Shown here one piece after another: positions 32,901 to 44,900 of a stretch of DNA of 64,000 bases. Position 1 is the first letter of the stretch; the number at the start of each line of letters is the position of its first letter. The DNA is from Pyrocephalus nanus (taxonomy: Eukaryota > Chordata > Aves > Passeriformes > Tyrannidae). Made by a program: the position numbers and the translations under genes. Where the stretch lies: the NCBI GenBank assembly GCA_038380795.1, contig CM076262.1, positions 69,956,629 through 70,020,628 on the forward strand, given 5' to 3'. The notes beneath the pieces were generated by a model. It was not told the origin of the DNA, searched no databases, and saw only the letters and a list, made by a program, of their open reading frames with translations.

Positions 32901-35900
32901 GTGATGCTGGCAATGCAAAAAGGAGCTGGGCCAAACCAGGGATGTGCTGCCTTTCCACTTGAGAGACAGTACTTGATGCTGCTGCTTTGTCCAGTTCTGG
33001 TTTCCAGGGAAGAAGGAAGGGTAGCTCCCAGTGAAAGAAAGCACTTTTAAACAGCTTTCTCCAGCTGTGTTTCACGTTTGGCTACTGAGCTAAAGACAAC
33101 TGATAAATGTCAGTGAGATTGTCAACCTTGCTGCCCATTTCTAGGATAAGAAATAACAAAAAGAGAAGAGAGGCATGGCCAGTTCTGGAAATAAAGCTTT
33201 GTGCTGCGTGTGATCAGCCTGTTAAACCACTGTATCTTGCTACTGCATTAGTATAAACTGAGCTGGGAGATTAGGGTACACTTTGTTAAGAGAACAGAAT
33301 ACGTCTGGTGGTGAGTTCCTATGCAAGTATAAAAGTATTTTTGTAACACTGTTGTACTTTCTTATGCTTTGGATTAAATTCTTTAACTTTTTCTTTCCAG
33401 CCACCAAAGTTCTTGGCACAGTCAAGTGGTTCAATGTCAGAAATGGATATGGCTTTATCAACAGGTATGTTTAAATTGTGATAGACTCGTGGTGCAGATA
33501 AGATGCCACGCATTAGTAATTGCAGCAGGGACCTGGGGACCTGAGTCCCGGCTTGGTGCAGTTGATGGTCAGCTTTGGCCAGGCACTCAACAAACTTCTT
33601 TTTTTTTCTTAAAAACCCCACCCCCCAATCAAAGAGAGAAAACAGAAAGGGTCAAACTCATTACAGATTCGTTACCTGTTTCTCATGTTTGCTCATACTA
33701 CACCCTTAATGAGCTGCATAATCTTTCCTGACTGCCTGGCTGTTTTCTAAACAGGAGGATGAAGGGAAAATACTTCTGGGTAAAGTTTAAGTGTTAACTG
33801 ATCAATATATCTCCTGTGGATACACACTTAGATGCTCTGATAGCACCTCAGTGAAGATATTCCAGGCCTGGCTTTCACAGAAATTCTCTTTGTCTCTTTT
33901 TTTTTTTTTTTTTTTTTTTCCTTCTCTTCTGAACATGAGCAAAGCTCTGGATGGCATTGATAATCCACATAGCTGTAGCTAATACTGATCACCCTACAAC
34001 CTTAGGTGCCCAGGAGCCTTTCTTCCAAGTTCCTGGAGGAAACTGGCTTTTAAGGCTGGAATATCTGTGGGCTTGAGGGGCTTAAATGTCTTGTGTGCTT
34101 TATGATGTATGAAACCCCTGCACGCTGAGCTCTTGCAAAAGACATACCTGGCAAGTTATTTCATTCTGCAAATCCTTGAGCTGTTTAACATCACTTAGAT
34201 TTGGGGAAGTGCAGCAAGGGGGAGAAGACTTTAAACTCTTAAAAATCTTTTCTAGCAGTTGAGTGCAGAGCCTTCAGCTGGTTATGGTGTGATAACTTGT
34301 TAGCTGCCTTCCTGAAGTGAAGTCTGGAATCGCTTCAATCCAGCACAACAAGTTTGGGATTAGGCGTTATCTTCCCAAGCTCTTTGACCTGCCCGTTGTG
34401 TTTGCAGGGAGGGAATGAACAGATGGCAGGGTTTAGGCTCTCCCTGGTTGTATGGGAATACAGAATCAAGGTCTCAGACTTATCTTCATGTTTTGCTCGT
34501 GGAGGCCTGAACTGTCTGGCCTAATCTGTGTCTGGGTCCTGCTCCCGTGGACTCTCCTAACACCTCTTGTGCACGGTTGCTTTGAGTTTCACTGAAAGGA
34601 GATCTCTGTTAACAGCTGTGGCCAGTCCTGCTGATAGTCTTGTTTGACCTCTGGGCTAACAGCTCAGGTTGCAGTCCCCGTGCAAGTGTTTTTTGGGGGA
34701 ATTAGAATAGTGAAAAACAAGCAGTCCAGTCATTAACGGTGCCCTGCGCAAAACCAAAACATTGAATGTTTGCCAGAAGATCGCAGAGAACCTCCCCCTG
34801 TCCTCTCATGCTTTTGAAGGCTGGGGAGTCCTTTCTGCTCTCAACATATGACCCTGCAAGTTCAGAGCAGGGTTTTGGTAGCACAGACTTAAGACAGAAT
34901 GTATGGAATTCAGGGCATGTGCTACAGACTGAGAGAAGGAGGGTTTCACTTGTAAAGCCAGGAATTTCTATTTAAGTCTCTTAGCCTAAACTCTTAGGAC
35001 TTCTTGTTTTCTTTTCACAGAAATGATACCAAAGAAGATGTGTTTGTTCATCAGGTAAGACAGCAGTAATTGTGCTTAGAGATGTGTACTGTGGTAGGTT
35101 TCTAATGCAACTCCTGCCACAGCCACCCAACCTTGTCCTGGCTTCTCTTTAGAGTATTTACTGCAGATACCTTGAATGAATGTGTGTGTTTGAATTTTCG
35201 TGGAGAGATATTATGTTTTCCTTTCCTTCTCTCTGGAGTTTAACTGAAGAGTTATTGTAGCCCTTCATGCTTTCTTTTTGTCTACTCCAATTTGAGCACT
35301 AAAGGTGCTTGGAGGGTGTTCTGGTGTGCTTTGTGTTTTGTTTGGTTGTCTCCTCCTCTGTTTGTAAACACCTTGCTGGTGTTGTCTCTCCTTCCCCCCA
35401 TTTCCTCACCCTCCTTGTGTCTTTTGTTCCTCCCTACCCTCCTCATCTGCAGGTTTGTTCTGTCTGCCCTCCCTGGTATTGGGGAGAAAGTGATCTAGTC
35501 TGGCTGTTGACCAGCCAGTGTTGCCATCAGCTGTTCTGCACGAGGCAGCTGCTCCCAGGAAGAAGAGGAGGAAGGCTGGGTGCCAAGTGTGCCCAGGCAG
35601 AGAGAGGTGGCCCAGAGGCTTGTCATTGGTTCACTTTCCTTGAGCTGTTCTAAGTTTATCCCGGGACTCTCAGGTTGCAGGCAAATGATGGCAAGACAGA
35701 GGATGCTGTCTCCATGCTGGTGTAAACTGATTATTGCCTTAGATCTATCTGGTTGTGCATCATTTGCATCATTCACCAGAAAATGAAATAGTCCCCCTGG
35801 AGCTGGTCCCACATAAAATGTCTGCAGGCTCATGTGATCCTTAAGAGCATGAACTTTCTCTGTGCCATAAGTGACAGTATTTCTATCAAATGTAACCAGG

Positions 35901-38900
35901 AAACTTGTGCTCATCCTCACAGAGGATGAGGATATGTGCTTATATAGTTAGTTGAGTCAACCCTGAGAGTTGGTTTAGTTCCCGTGGCTTCATGACTAAG
36001 TAGCCTGTGATAACTGTTTCTCTGGGTCACGGGGTGTAGACTGAAACTGGAAAAGCTGGGAGGGAGGAAGTCTAGTGCCCACAACGAGTGAAGGTGGTGT
36101 TGGGAAGTGTGCACAGTGCATGTTCCTGGTTCAGCTGGTGGACTTGGGAGCAAGAGCTGTCAATGCATGGACTGATTTTTAATGGTCACTTTCCTTTCTT
36201 AAAGGACCTGTGCCTTGAGCATGTTTGAGACATCAGTGCTGTGATGGGAGTGTGTCCAGAGGGGGGGGAAGAGTTCTAGTAACAGAACCATGTTCTGGAT
36301 AGGCAGCACTCCACAGCTGCCTTAAAGACAAATGAGGTCTCTATGAGAGAGTGAGGATATCCTGGCTGTTGTGCTGACAACAGAGATGACATGGATCAGT
36401 GTTCTGCTTGGGAAAGCTGCCTGCAGAGACCCAGACAGAAGCTGCTGTCTCCTGTGCTGTTTTGCCTCTTTCAACTGTAGGGACTATTCCCCTAAAAGCA
36501 ACCTGGTGGGTGTGTGGAGGGGGGATGGAGACGGGCACTTCCCACCTCCTGGGGCTGAGTCCTCTGGGAGTGAACACAGAGCAAAACTGGCTTTGCTTCA
36601 GAAATACCACATCGTGTGCAGGCCTGCACCCGACCAACCCTCTTGGGGTGGGCTGAGCCCGGCAGAGTGGATGTTTCTGCAGTGGGATGTTCCTCAGCAG
36701 AGCTTGTCCCAGGCCCTGCTGCTGCTGGGAGGCAAATCCATGCTGTGAGCAAACATCCTGCTCCGGCTCTGCCCCTCCTCCCCGCGCCGGCCGGGAGGGG
36801 AGGGGCTGGATTACATCCTAATCCCTTCAGAATAAGGCTGACCTAGTTGAATGGATCCAGCCTCCTCCCTGCCTGCATCCCCGTGGGGAGGGAACAGGCC
36901 GATCTCATGATTGGAATGGGGGTTAATGCTTGGTGTCTGCCTATTGGATGCTATTTATAAACCTAGTACAGATTAAAATGCTTTTCTTTTTAGGGCATGC
37001 ATGGCTTGCTTTGAGTTAACCCTTTGTCTTGCTGGGGACCCAAACAGTGGTTTTTATTTTTTTTTGGAAGGGCGGTTCTTCACCTGCTCAGCCTCGCTTG
37101 GTTCATGCCAGGTGCTGTCTGGGGCGCTGTGCCAGCCAGCTAGAGGTGGTGTGAGCAGCAGGGATCAGTCCTGGTGGGGTGGAGCGTGCCTTGCAATGTT
37201 AACACCATTCCAAGTGTCAGTAGCCAGAGGAGTCCAGTTCAACTAGGTATAGTTTGAATCAACAAGCAGTGAGGAGGAGTTCATCTCTTCTGTTGTAAGG
37301 CTCTTCCTTTCTCTTCACTCCACTGGATTGTGTTGATCGTGCACAGCCTGGTGTACCTGTACCTGTTGTAACAAACTTTGGCTATTGCTGTGACAGTGCT
37401 GGATGTGCTGGTGTGAGCATTATGGGAAGAACTCCCTCAAACAAACCCCTGAACTGGCTCTGAAGACTCTTGTAGCTGCCTGTTCATCAGTGTCCCCTTT
37501 GGAAAGGAAAGGCTTTGTTGCTGAGTGCTGTCTGTGTTAATATAAAACATCTGTCCTCTGAATCAGAGGAGCTGGAGCCTGCAGGGTGCTGGTAAACAGT
37601 AACAGGGAGAATGGTGCTTTCTCCCCTCTGGATGCACAGAGTAAAAGTCCTTCCATCAAGCTTAGAGCTTAGGCTTGTTAGAGGCTTATTTCAGCAGTGT
37701 TTACCTGCAGCTGAAGTTCTAAGTAGTAAAGCTGCATAGTTCCTGCTTGGAATTCTAGGATTTACTCGAAATTGTCCTGATTGCCTTTATAAAACAAGCC
37801 CCAGCCTAGTGTGTAGCAGCCTCAATTACCTGTTAGCAGGTTATTCAGTATAACGTTTATGGAAAAACAAACACCTCTGTGTGATTTTCAGAAATGGGGC
37901 AGTTACACTAAAAGGTCAGAGGAAAGCAAACAAAGTTGTCTGAGCTAATGGTGGGAGTCCCTGCTTGCTGAAGTAATTCCCCAAAGAATTCACTTGAGCA
38001 GCTCCTTCTGTTTCTGTGTGTAACCTCCCCCTCCCCAAACATCCTCTTGGGTTGTTTTTGCTTTGGTAGTAACAATATGTACACTCTTCCATTCTTCCTG
38101 AAGCTCGGCAGGGATGCTGCAGGGTACAGGGACAGGTGTGGCTAGAAGGACAAGCTGGCCTTTTGCCTGAAACACGGAGGAGATTGTATTCATTCCCTAA
38201 ACTAGTCAAGATCAACTTTAAGCTGATTGCGTTTTTCCTTCAGTGAGAAATATTTTTGGGCAGTTGTTGACAGAAGGAATATTCTGCCATGCCCAGGCAA
38301 CAACTCCTCTGAGCTTCATTCTGCCTGTCTTCCTTGAGCTGCAGATCTGCCAACTCTCTTCTCTTCCTGCCCTACATCCCACTTCTTAAGCTGGATTTAT
38401 GCCCTGTATTTCCACGTGTGTTTCTGTTTACCGGTTCTGCACCTCCCTCCTTCCTGCTGACAAAAGATGCCCAGATCAGGAAACGTACAGTGAACTGGGC
38501 TTTAATAATCCAACATAACTTCAGTTTAAAAGTGGCTACTAAATTGGCTGGTACAATGCATGTCTCTTCTCCCCTGGCCTCTCCCAGTTGGTGAAGCCTT
38601 ACCTGATGAACAGGCAGTAGGCTTGTCTTGCCTACTTTTGTGGAATCCAACCAACTTTTGTGGAATTCAGGAAATACTCCACAGAGTGAAAAACATCTGT
38701 AGTTGACAGACTTGAAAATCACACCAGGAGGTTTGAGTGTTCCCATGAGCCTGAGGAGGTTTTGATGCAAACCCATCTTGTTAGTAGTATCACAGCATTT
38801 TAATATAACTGTAATGATAGTGTTATTATTAATAATAGTGTTATTAGTGATAATAGTGTTATTATTTTGGGGGTTCTTCTCTGTAGGTAGCCTACAGGTG

Positions 38901-41900
38901 TCCTAATAACAGAAGGCACAGGTCACACTTGCTGCTAGAGCTGCCTTGGCTTGTAGCTTGCAGGAGGTGAAACACTCAGTATGGACTGTAATTATTTGGA
39001 TGTTTAGCTCACTGGACAGAGTGGATCCTGATTTATAAACTCATAAATAGTGAGAAAAGAGTAAACCTTGACTGAGTGTTGGTGGGACTGTGAAATGAGA
39101 GACATCTGTGTGTTTGAACTGATCTGGTGTGTAGAGTTAGGACTGTAGCAGAAAAACGCTGCCCTCCCCTCATCTATGGGGTTTATGAATTTGCAAGGTA
39201 AGTAACACACAAAAATTTATTATTTTGTATCTTCTCTCTTTAAAGACGGCGATAAAGAAAAACAACCCCCGGAAGTACCTGCGCAGTGTTGGTGATGGAG
39301 AGACTGTGGAATTTGATGTGGTCGAGGGAGAAAAGGTGGGAGATTATGGAGGGTGGCCCAACAGAGTGGGGAGTGACACAGAACCTTGCCTGTGTCTCTG
39401 GGGTTTTGTCTAACGTGTTAATCCCTGGGTAGGTGGCATTCCTACAGCTTTTCTATGGGAGAGCTAATTTTTAAAGGCTTCATCAAGGTGTGTTTCTAGA
39501 TATGCGTCAAGACTCTATTTCAGCTACATCCTGGTGCTTCTAGAACCTGTAATTTTTACCTGATAGAGCATTCAAAGCTTGCAGTCTGCCCAGTAATAAT
39601 TAACTGAGGCATATATTGCCCTGAAGAGTTTGTTTGGAGTCTGGTAGCTTAATAACTGTAAGAACTTCCAAGTTCTTTACACTTCTACTTTCTTGAACAT
39701 TTTTGAGGGTTATGGGGTTTTCCTGTTTTTATCTTGGATCACTTACTTGTTGCTTCCTCCTCTAAACTCGGCCTGATAGGATCTTAACCAAGAGCTATGG
39801 TCATGAGTTATGGGGTTGGGAGTAACCGTACTTTGAGAAAGGAATCGCTGCAGCTTGGAGCTTGGGCCGAAAAGCCTCTTTGCTGTTTTCATCCTCTCCC
39901 TGGATGTGTGCAGCTGGTGGTTGTTCTCCCACCCCTGGCTGACTGTGTGCTGTGCTGTGCTCCCAGGGTGCAGAGGCAGCCAATGTCACCGGTCCGGACG
40001 GGGTCCCCGTGGAAGGCAGCCGCTACGCCGCCGACCGGCGCCGCTACCGACGGGGCTACTTCGGCCGACGCCGCGGGCCACCCCGGAGTGTGAGTTCAGT
40101 CCCTTTAGTGCTGCTCACCCACCTGCTCAGCAGCTCTCCACCACAGGGATCTGCACCTTTAGTCCTGGCGTATAGTGAGCTGGCAATGATTAACTGATTC
40201 AGTGACATTCTCTGTTCCTCCAGCACATCGGTGACACCAATAATTTCTTTTGTTTGGTTTCTTGTAGCCCTTCCTTGCCATGTTTTTCTAGGACCTGTTA
40301 AAAGCATCTCCTTGGGTGTTGGTTTGAAAAGTAAACACTTTAGGGCTGAGACACCTAAGTGGCTCACCATGCCCTTTACCTGAAGCAAACATATAACTCA
40401 TAACCATATATAAACAGAACTTGGAGGGTTTATTTGGAAAATGGGATTTATTTTAGAGGTTTGTCACTTCTGCATGGCATTGCAGTAGTTCGACCAGCTG
40501 GTTGAAACCTCCCTGTATCATCCCTCCACAGGCCTGTGCCTACAGGTGTTCAGTGTAAAGATAATGGTGTTTGGGGGTTTTCCCCCTTTAAACCAGCTGT
40601 GCACCACTGTTCATTACATCTGCAAGACTTCCTAAGCCTCTTCCCTGCAGGTTTTTGCAGAAGAAGAAGTAAGCACGAGGACCATGACTGTAGTTCTAGC
40701 AGTTCTCTTATCTAATGCAAACTTGTGCAGTTAAAAGCCTGGCTTGCAGCTCACACTAGGATCCCAGTCCTTGAAGATGTACACAAAGGGAACAACTTGT
40801 GATTATCACCCTGTTTTCCTCTGGCTTGCTTATATCTGAGTCCCCAGGCTGATTTGGTGTGGGTACCAGACCTCAGCTGTTATGTGCCCTGTGCCTGATG
40901 TCTTCAGCAATCATATCTTGTTTTATAATGTAAAGTACACTGCCCTTTCTTTGGGATCAGCGACTCTGGGAGAATTATGGCCTTAAAAGCTTACAAAGTT
41001 TACAGAAGGACATTAACCTTGGGTGGTCATTGTTTCCCCTTGTTTATAAAGTTTGTTGGTCCTTCTTTTGGCTTGAGCATCCTCTGAGAGTTGTGTCTTG
41101 CTATCAGTGCATGGACTGCTCCCCTGGATTTGATATTATCTGTTAAAATTAGGAGCAAGTTCTGTTTCATTCAAGGATAGCCCCAATAACAAGGGCATTG
41201 GAGGTTGTGCCTCTCTACTTAAGGAAGTGTTCCCAGCTCTTGGGCATTCTTGAGCTGTGTTTGCTGAAGGTATATTTACTCTTTCTGCACAGCTGAAGGA
41301 AAAGGTTTCAGTTTACCCAGGCCTGCTGCAGATAAAAAAATCATCAGGATTTTTAACCTGCCCTTTAGGATGACCTGATGTTTTGTTTGATTGTACAGAC
41401 TGAGTTGGAACGTTTCTGTGGAGGAGATTGAGTGAACACCTGTGCTAGACACGGGGTGATGCTTTTAAGAAACTTTCCTAATAAATTAATCCCATACTTA
41501 CTATTGTGTAGTAAAACAAGACCTCAAAGCTCTGGTTCTGTTTTCTGGTTGAATTACACCTGTTTCAGTGAGTTGTGACAGCATAATTGTTTTATTCTGG
41601 AGCCATACTTCACTTCTGATCAGTTGACACTGATACTAATGCAGTGTGTTCGTTGAATTTTAGTGCTGCTATAGAAGTGCAGGAAATTATCAGGACTTCT
41701 GGGCTAAGCAATCCAGTTGCTTTGCTATTCTGTTTTCAGCTGATTGTTTAAGCCAAAATCATTTAAAATACTGATATAACAATATTCAGTTCAAGATGAA
41801 GAGGAAAAAGGTTTGCAGTGTTTTTGAGTGATGCTTCATCAGGTCTAGCCATTCTTTCCATTGCTACAGGAGATGGAGTCTTGTAACTGAGATTCCAGCC

Positions 41901-44900
41901 CAGCCTTCTGCAGGGAGGAGTGGACTTGGGCTGTGCCATTAAAAACATGGAAAAAAAATCCAGTAGTGCCTTTTAAAGAGCTGTGAATGTGGTGCTGATT
42001 GCCAGTGGCTGCAGGAGAGCTTTAGCTAATGAAAAATGTTGAGTGCTCCTCCCTACAATTAGACTGGCTGATGCTTTTTAAATTTAAGTCACATTTTGTA
42101 TGTTGATCTCAGCAGCTGACCGTCACATTGTTGAGAATAGGTGGTCTAGCTATTTTTAAGTACAGCACATGAAATACTCCACCTGCCTCTAGACCAAGTC
42201 TCTGCTTTATGAGAATGTGGAAAGCTACAAAGTGCACTTGAAATTATTAATCCACTTGGAGGGTATTTTATGTAAGATTGTCAGGGTTGATCACTGAGGC
42301 TCATTTAATTCCCCAAGATTTCTTGTTATGATCTACAGCACTCTAAGCTTTTTAAATGTTTATCATCATGTTATTTTACCTAAAGCAAAGTTCCCTGCCT
42401 GTTCAGGGTTAAAATAGAGCAAGATGTGATGGTGGTGTAGAATTGAAAGGAAACCTGCCAAATGGACTACTAAAGGCTGTCAGGAGGCTTTTGCTTCCTA
42501 CTGGATCAGGTGCAGAAGATGCACTTCTGTTTCTAGATGTCTTGTTAAACTCCTCCTTTTAAAGGGAAGAGTAGCACACTGGGAACTGTAAATCAGGTAA
42601 CACTTTAAAAGACAAGACATTGCTGATGGCTGGCATTTAAAACACAAAACCACCCAACTGACATACAGCTTTATCACTGTCAGCTTTCACAACTAAAAGG
42701 GAGAGAGAACCACTGCATCTCTGAAAGGCTGAAAAGACTTGAGTGTGTAGAAGAGTTTTTGATGGGATGTAGTAGTTTTTCTGCCTTTAAATTTCTTGGT
42801 GGTGTTGTGGGAGTTCTCTGTGGAACGGGGGCTTTGTGTAGGATGGAGCTGGAAGGGGTCTGTGGCACGTTTCTTTCTGTTAACTTTCCAAATTGGGAAG
42901 TGCCCTCATCGGTAGCTGCCTCTCCCTTAACACATCCACCCCTTACAGTGCAATGCCATGTGTTGGAACACACTTGAATGTGCACCAGGGAGACCTGTGG
43001 AGGTCTCTGCCCTTTTTTTGGCAGGCAGGGAGGAGGCATCATCAGGTAGTTTTTTAGTCTGTTCCTGTGAGGAACAGGGGCAGCACTGTTGGCTCTTGTT
43101 TTGCCCTCCTCTTTGCCCAAATTAAAGCCTTCTGAGAACCTGCTGCTTGTTTTTTACCAGTGCTGGTGTTTCTCTGCTGATATACTGGGTTTGGACTGGC
43201 ATGCAGGTGGCTCTGTCAAATAAGGAAACACTTCATCTTTCACTGACTCTTTTCTTTTGGTAGCAGGGTGCTGAGGGAGAAATCAAGGATGGGGTCACAG
43301 AAGGAGGACAACTTCAGCAAGTGCACAGGAATCCTACCACCTACCGGCCCCGCTACCGCAGGTTGGTGCCGTTTCCTTTGCTCGGGATTCAGGTGCTTCT
43401 GTGTCCTACACAGCCTTCCAAGTGCAGGGACTTTGCACTTTAATTCCTGGGAGAAAAGTGAGCCCCAGGAATAAGGGAAACAACTGGAGAACTTGTTAAA
43501 TGTGCCTGTATGTTATTCGGAGACATAACTGGCCAAGGGAGGGCAAAGAATTCTTTGTATCCCATTGCTTCTCACAGTTGAAGTGAGAGGCAGGGTCCAC
43601 GTCACTGCTGGGGCAGGGTGTGCTCTGGAACATCTCTTGTGGACTGCAGGCAGTAGTTCATGCACATGGAACTCAGTCCTATGTGTCACACAAGCTTGGT
43701 TTTATGCCCTGGTGCTACTTGTAGGAACAGAGGAAACCACACTATTTGGTAAAACCTGAAGCTGTGTCCGACCTCTGACATGGGAGCGTGTGCTCTAATA
43801 TAGGAGTATATCCTGGGTTAGGGGAGGTATTGCTGTCAGTCAAGATTGAATGTTAGGTTCCTTGAGAAACTCCTAAAGGAGAAGGTAACAAAACAGGATT
43901 ATTGGAGTTAAGCCTTTCTAGAGCCTGTGGAGAAAGGGGGTGCTAAAGAGCCTGGAAACCTTCCAGAATAATAAGAAAACTCATCAAAATGATTTAGGGG
44001 AACAAATGTGAGAAGAGTGAAATGACTGAGGACTCAGGCTGGGAGAAGAGACAAATGAAGGTGGATTTCAAAGGTCCTTGGAATAATGAGCAGCATGGAA
44101 AGGATGGCACAATTGCTCTTGCTTGTTCTTCTGGTAAAAGAATATGCTACGAGGAGCTTTCAAGTGAAGGAAGTGGGAGACATGCTGAGAAACAAAGTGA
44201 GGTTCACTGAACTGTAGGACAGCCAAGGTTAGAAGGGACCTCAAGAGTCCCTTTGGTTTGTTCAGATATCTCTGTGGGTGCAGCCCAGGGCCCATTTTGC
44301 CTTTGCTGCACTGCTGCTCTGCTGACTCACGCTCAGGTTGCTGACTCAGGGTGTTGGGCAAGCAGCAGACTGCTGGAGATTTTTCATGCCACAGGGTGTT
44401 GATGATGTTAAAAGCTTCCATCAGCTTGGGGGAGACTGGTGAAACAACTAAAGAAAACACCACTGTGATGTTTCTGGAAAGGCAAACTGCATCTGGCTCA
44501 GGAGATGCCCAGCGAGGAAGCCAATGGGAGGCTGGCAGGCAAAGACCCAGGAGTGGCTTACAGGTGGAAGTGAAGATTCCCAAGGGTTCTACCATTAATT
44601 GTTAGGCCTGGGCTGGAATACAGCCACGCCAAGGCTAGCATGGCAGAATTGGCCTCTGTGGCCACTGCTGGTTTGTTTCTTCTCCAAGAAGCCAGTGATC
44701 CAAATGGGATAATGACATCTTTGTTGTAGGATACGCTGATATAAATTCAGCAGTGAAGAGACACCACCTTGCTTGTCTTTCCTCTTTGGCTCTTTGTGCC
44801 AGACAAGCTGTAGAGGGATGGTTTGCTCACAGTGGAGATCGTCTGAGGGTGGAAATTGGTTATGGAAGGCTTTGCTGGGCTAAAATTACAGTAGTTTAAC

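Larger units (their letters stand above)
35055..39245 (+). other. YBX3: YBX3 intron 3
   Basis: This is the largest intron of the gene (4.2 kb). No exon was recognised. A G+C-rich patch at 36.76-36.97 kb carries an unusual cluster of transcription-factor-like sites. A TTATTA/GTG microsatellite-like patch lies at 38.81-38.87 kb. Confidence 0.78.

Noticed and set aside
40661..40672. AAGAAGAAG after TTTTTGCAG as a start of the missing YBX3 acidic exon
   Set aside because: A TAA stop follows at once in the phase-0 frame required by exons 5 and 6, and no basic Arg/Tyr segment follows.
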